Shown: positions 63,355-64,000 of the stretch, in pieces
Position numbering within the stretch: the first letter of the stretch is position 1
Layout: each line of letters begins with the position of its first letter
From: a bacterium
Lineage (GTDB): Bacteria; Campylobacterota; Campylobacteria; Campylobacterales; Arcobacteraceae
Assembly (NCBI GenBank): GCA_018816105.1
Contig: JAHIWE010000017.1
Location: 1 to 64,000, forward strand
Length of the DNA: 64,000 bases
Direction: 5' to 3'
Notes under the pieces: generated by a model
The model's input: the letters and a program-made list of their open reading frames with translations, nothing else
What the model was told of the DNA's origin: nothing
The model's database searches: none
Position numbers and translations under genes: made by a program

Positions 63355-64000
63355 CTAATTCTCCTGCTATAAACATCTCTTTAAAACTTTTTTCTGGCAT
63401 TTTAGGTAAGTCTCTTTGTCTTCCCCATACATTTGATTTATTATAAAGTATAGAATTTGGAAGTTTTGGAACTATCTTTCTAGCTACCTTTCCTGCAAAA
63501 TCAAATAATGCAGGTTTTCCCATAAGCCAAGCGGTTACCTTCATCGCCATCTTTTTCCGAGAATCAATTAAATTTGCTTTACCTAAATCTTGTCTTAGAC
63601 TATAAAGTTGTGAGTCTAAATCAATTTTCACAGGGCAAACATTTGTACAAGAACCACACAAAGTACATGCAAATGGTAAAGAATTATGTTTTTCTGGCTC
63701 TTTTTTTGACCCCAATATTGAACCAATTGGTCCTGGAATTACATATTCATAAGAGTGACCACCACTTCTTCTATAAACTGGACATGTATTCATACATGCA
63801 CCACATCTAATACAATTTAGTGCTTTTTTATTTTTTTCTGATGCTAAGAATTGAGATCTATTATTGTCAACTATGATAATATGCATCTCTCCACCTTCAA
63901 TTGGAGCATGAAAATGTGATGTATATGAAGTAATTGGTTGCCCTGTTGCACTACGTGCTAGTAATCTTGTAAAAACACTTAAGTCTTCAAGCCTAGGAAT
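63347..64000 (-). CDS. lutB: LutB-type iron-sulfur L-lactate oxidation protein (5' part missing)
   Basis: The reading frame runs open to the right edge: upstream of the internal ATG at 63886 it continues without a stop and encodes LEDLSVFTRLLARSATGQP, a LutB segment. The visible C-terminal part has two [4Fe-4S] motifs (CIRCGACMNTC and CTLCGSCTNVC). Full LutB is about 470 residues, so roughly half is present. It should form an operon with lutC, and lutA is expected outside the window. Confidence 0.93.
   Translation of the reverse strand: MPRLEDLSVFTRLLARSATGQPITSYTSHFHAPIEGGEMHIIIVDNNRSQFLASEKNKKALNCIRCGACMNTCPVYRRSGGHSYEYVIPGPIGSILGSKKEPEKHNSLPFACTLCGSCTNVCPVKIDLDSQLYSLRQDLGKANLIDSRKKMAMKVTAWLMGKPALFDFAGKVARKIVPKLPNSILYNKSNVWGRQRDLPKMPEKSFKEMFIAGELDD

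Noticed and set aside
63347-63886. Complete 179-residue Fe-S protein starting at ATG 63886
   Set aside because: The frame continues upstream without a stop to the window edge and encodes further LutB sequence, so the ATG is internal.
1-64000. CRISPR arrays, tRNA or rRNA genes, insertion sequences, integrases, attachment sites
   Set aside because: No regularly spaced repeats, tRNA-like cloverleaf, rRNA sequence or transposase/integrase-like protein was seen on either strand.

Overview
The window looks like chromosome from a diazotrophic member of the Campylobacterota, most likely the Arcobacter group. This is inferred from very low GC, AT-rich intergenic DNA, the Arcobacter-like gene repertoire (Lut and Dld lactate oxidation, TRAP carriers, many two-component proteins) and a nif gene set. 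No rRNA, tRNA, CRISPR, prophage or insertion sequence was seen. No gene-free stretch exceeds about 260 bases.

Region 1 (1-20.5 kb) is part of a nitrogenase cofactor assembly island. It holds nifN (cut by the left edge), nifE, an operon of a NifX-family protein, a Sel1-repeat/NifU-C fusion, nifX and a flavodiiron protein, a 61-aa unknown gene, nifB plus an unknown gene, and an operon nifV, GNAT-like, Rop-like, BFD-like Cys protein, leucine-rich-repeat protein, nifQ. Six matches to the sigma-54 GG-N10-GC element head these units. Two pairs of them are back to back with only 11-12 bp between. Three of the elements show that upstream start codons at nifE, the 61-aa gene and nifB cannot be the real ones. 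The island is interrupted by a molybdenum hydroxylase unit (mocA-like, xdhC, large and small oxidoreductase subunits, divergent araC), with a lysR/AEC transporter pair between nifE and nifN, and by a WG-repeat lipoprotein between nifB and nifV. nifHDK are not in the window.

Region 2 (20.5-38 kb) is mostly housekeeping: an RluA-type pseudouridine synthase, purB, nrdA/nrdB, a small membrane peptide, thioesterase and VOC proteins, a cytochrome c, a CYTH protein, a GltD-like oxidoreductase, an OmpA-like pair, an AcuI/YhdH reductase with divergent hxlR, then fetB, tonB, gpsA, gatB and a SurA-like protein on the minus strand.

Region 3 (38-64 kb) is a carbon-oxidation island. It has a Dld-type D-lactate dehydrogenase, a TRAP carrier of the 2-oxoacid/lactate type, an NDH-2-like flavoprotein, a MaoC hydratase, a polytopic transporter, acyl-CoA dehydrogenase, a membrane ETF:quinone oxidoreductase, EtfBA, 3-hydroxybutyryl-CoA dehydrogenase, hotdog thioesterases, an acetoacetate-type CoA transferase and a thiolase. 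Together these could take up and beta-oxidise short-chain acids and pass electrons to quinone. The right end has two paralogous histidine kinase/response regulator pairs arranged tail to tail, followed by lutC and partial lutB (L-lactate oxidation).

The most interesting signal is in region 3. Six promoters (dctP, the flavoprotein, maoC, the transporter, the acyl-CoA dehydrogenase operon and the CoA-transferase operon) share one exact layout: hexamer TRNCAT, 5 bp, hexamer TRTCAT, 10 bp, -10 box TATACT or TAGAAT. This is the geometry of a Pho box bound by PhoB/OmpR-type regulators, here on acid-oxidation genes, and two OmpR-type regulators are encoded just downstream.
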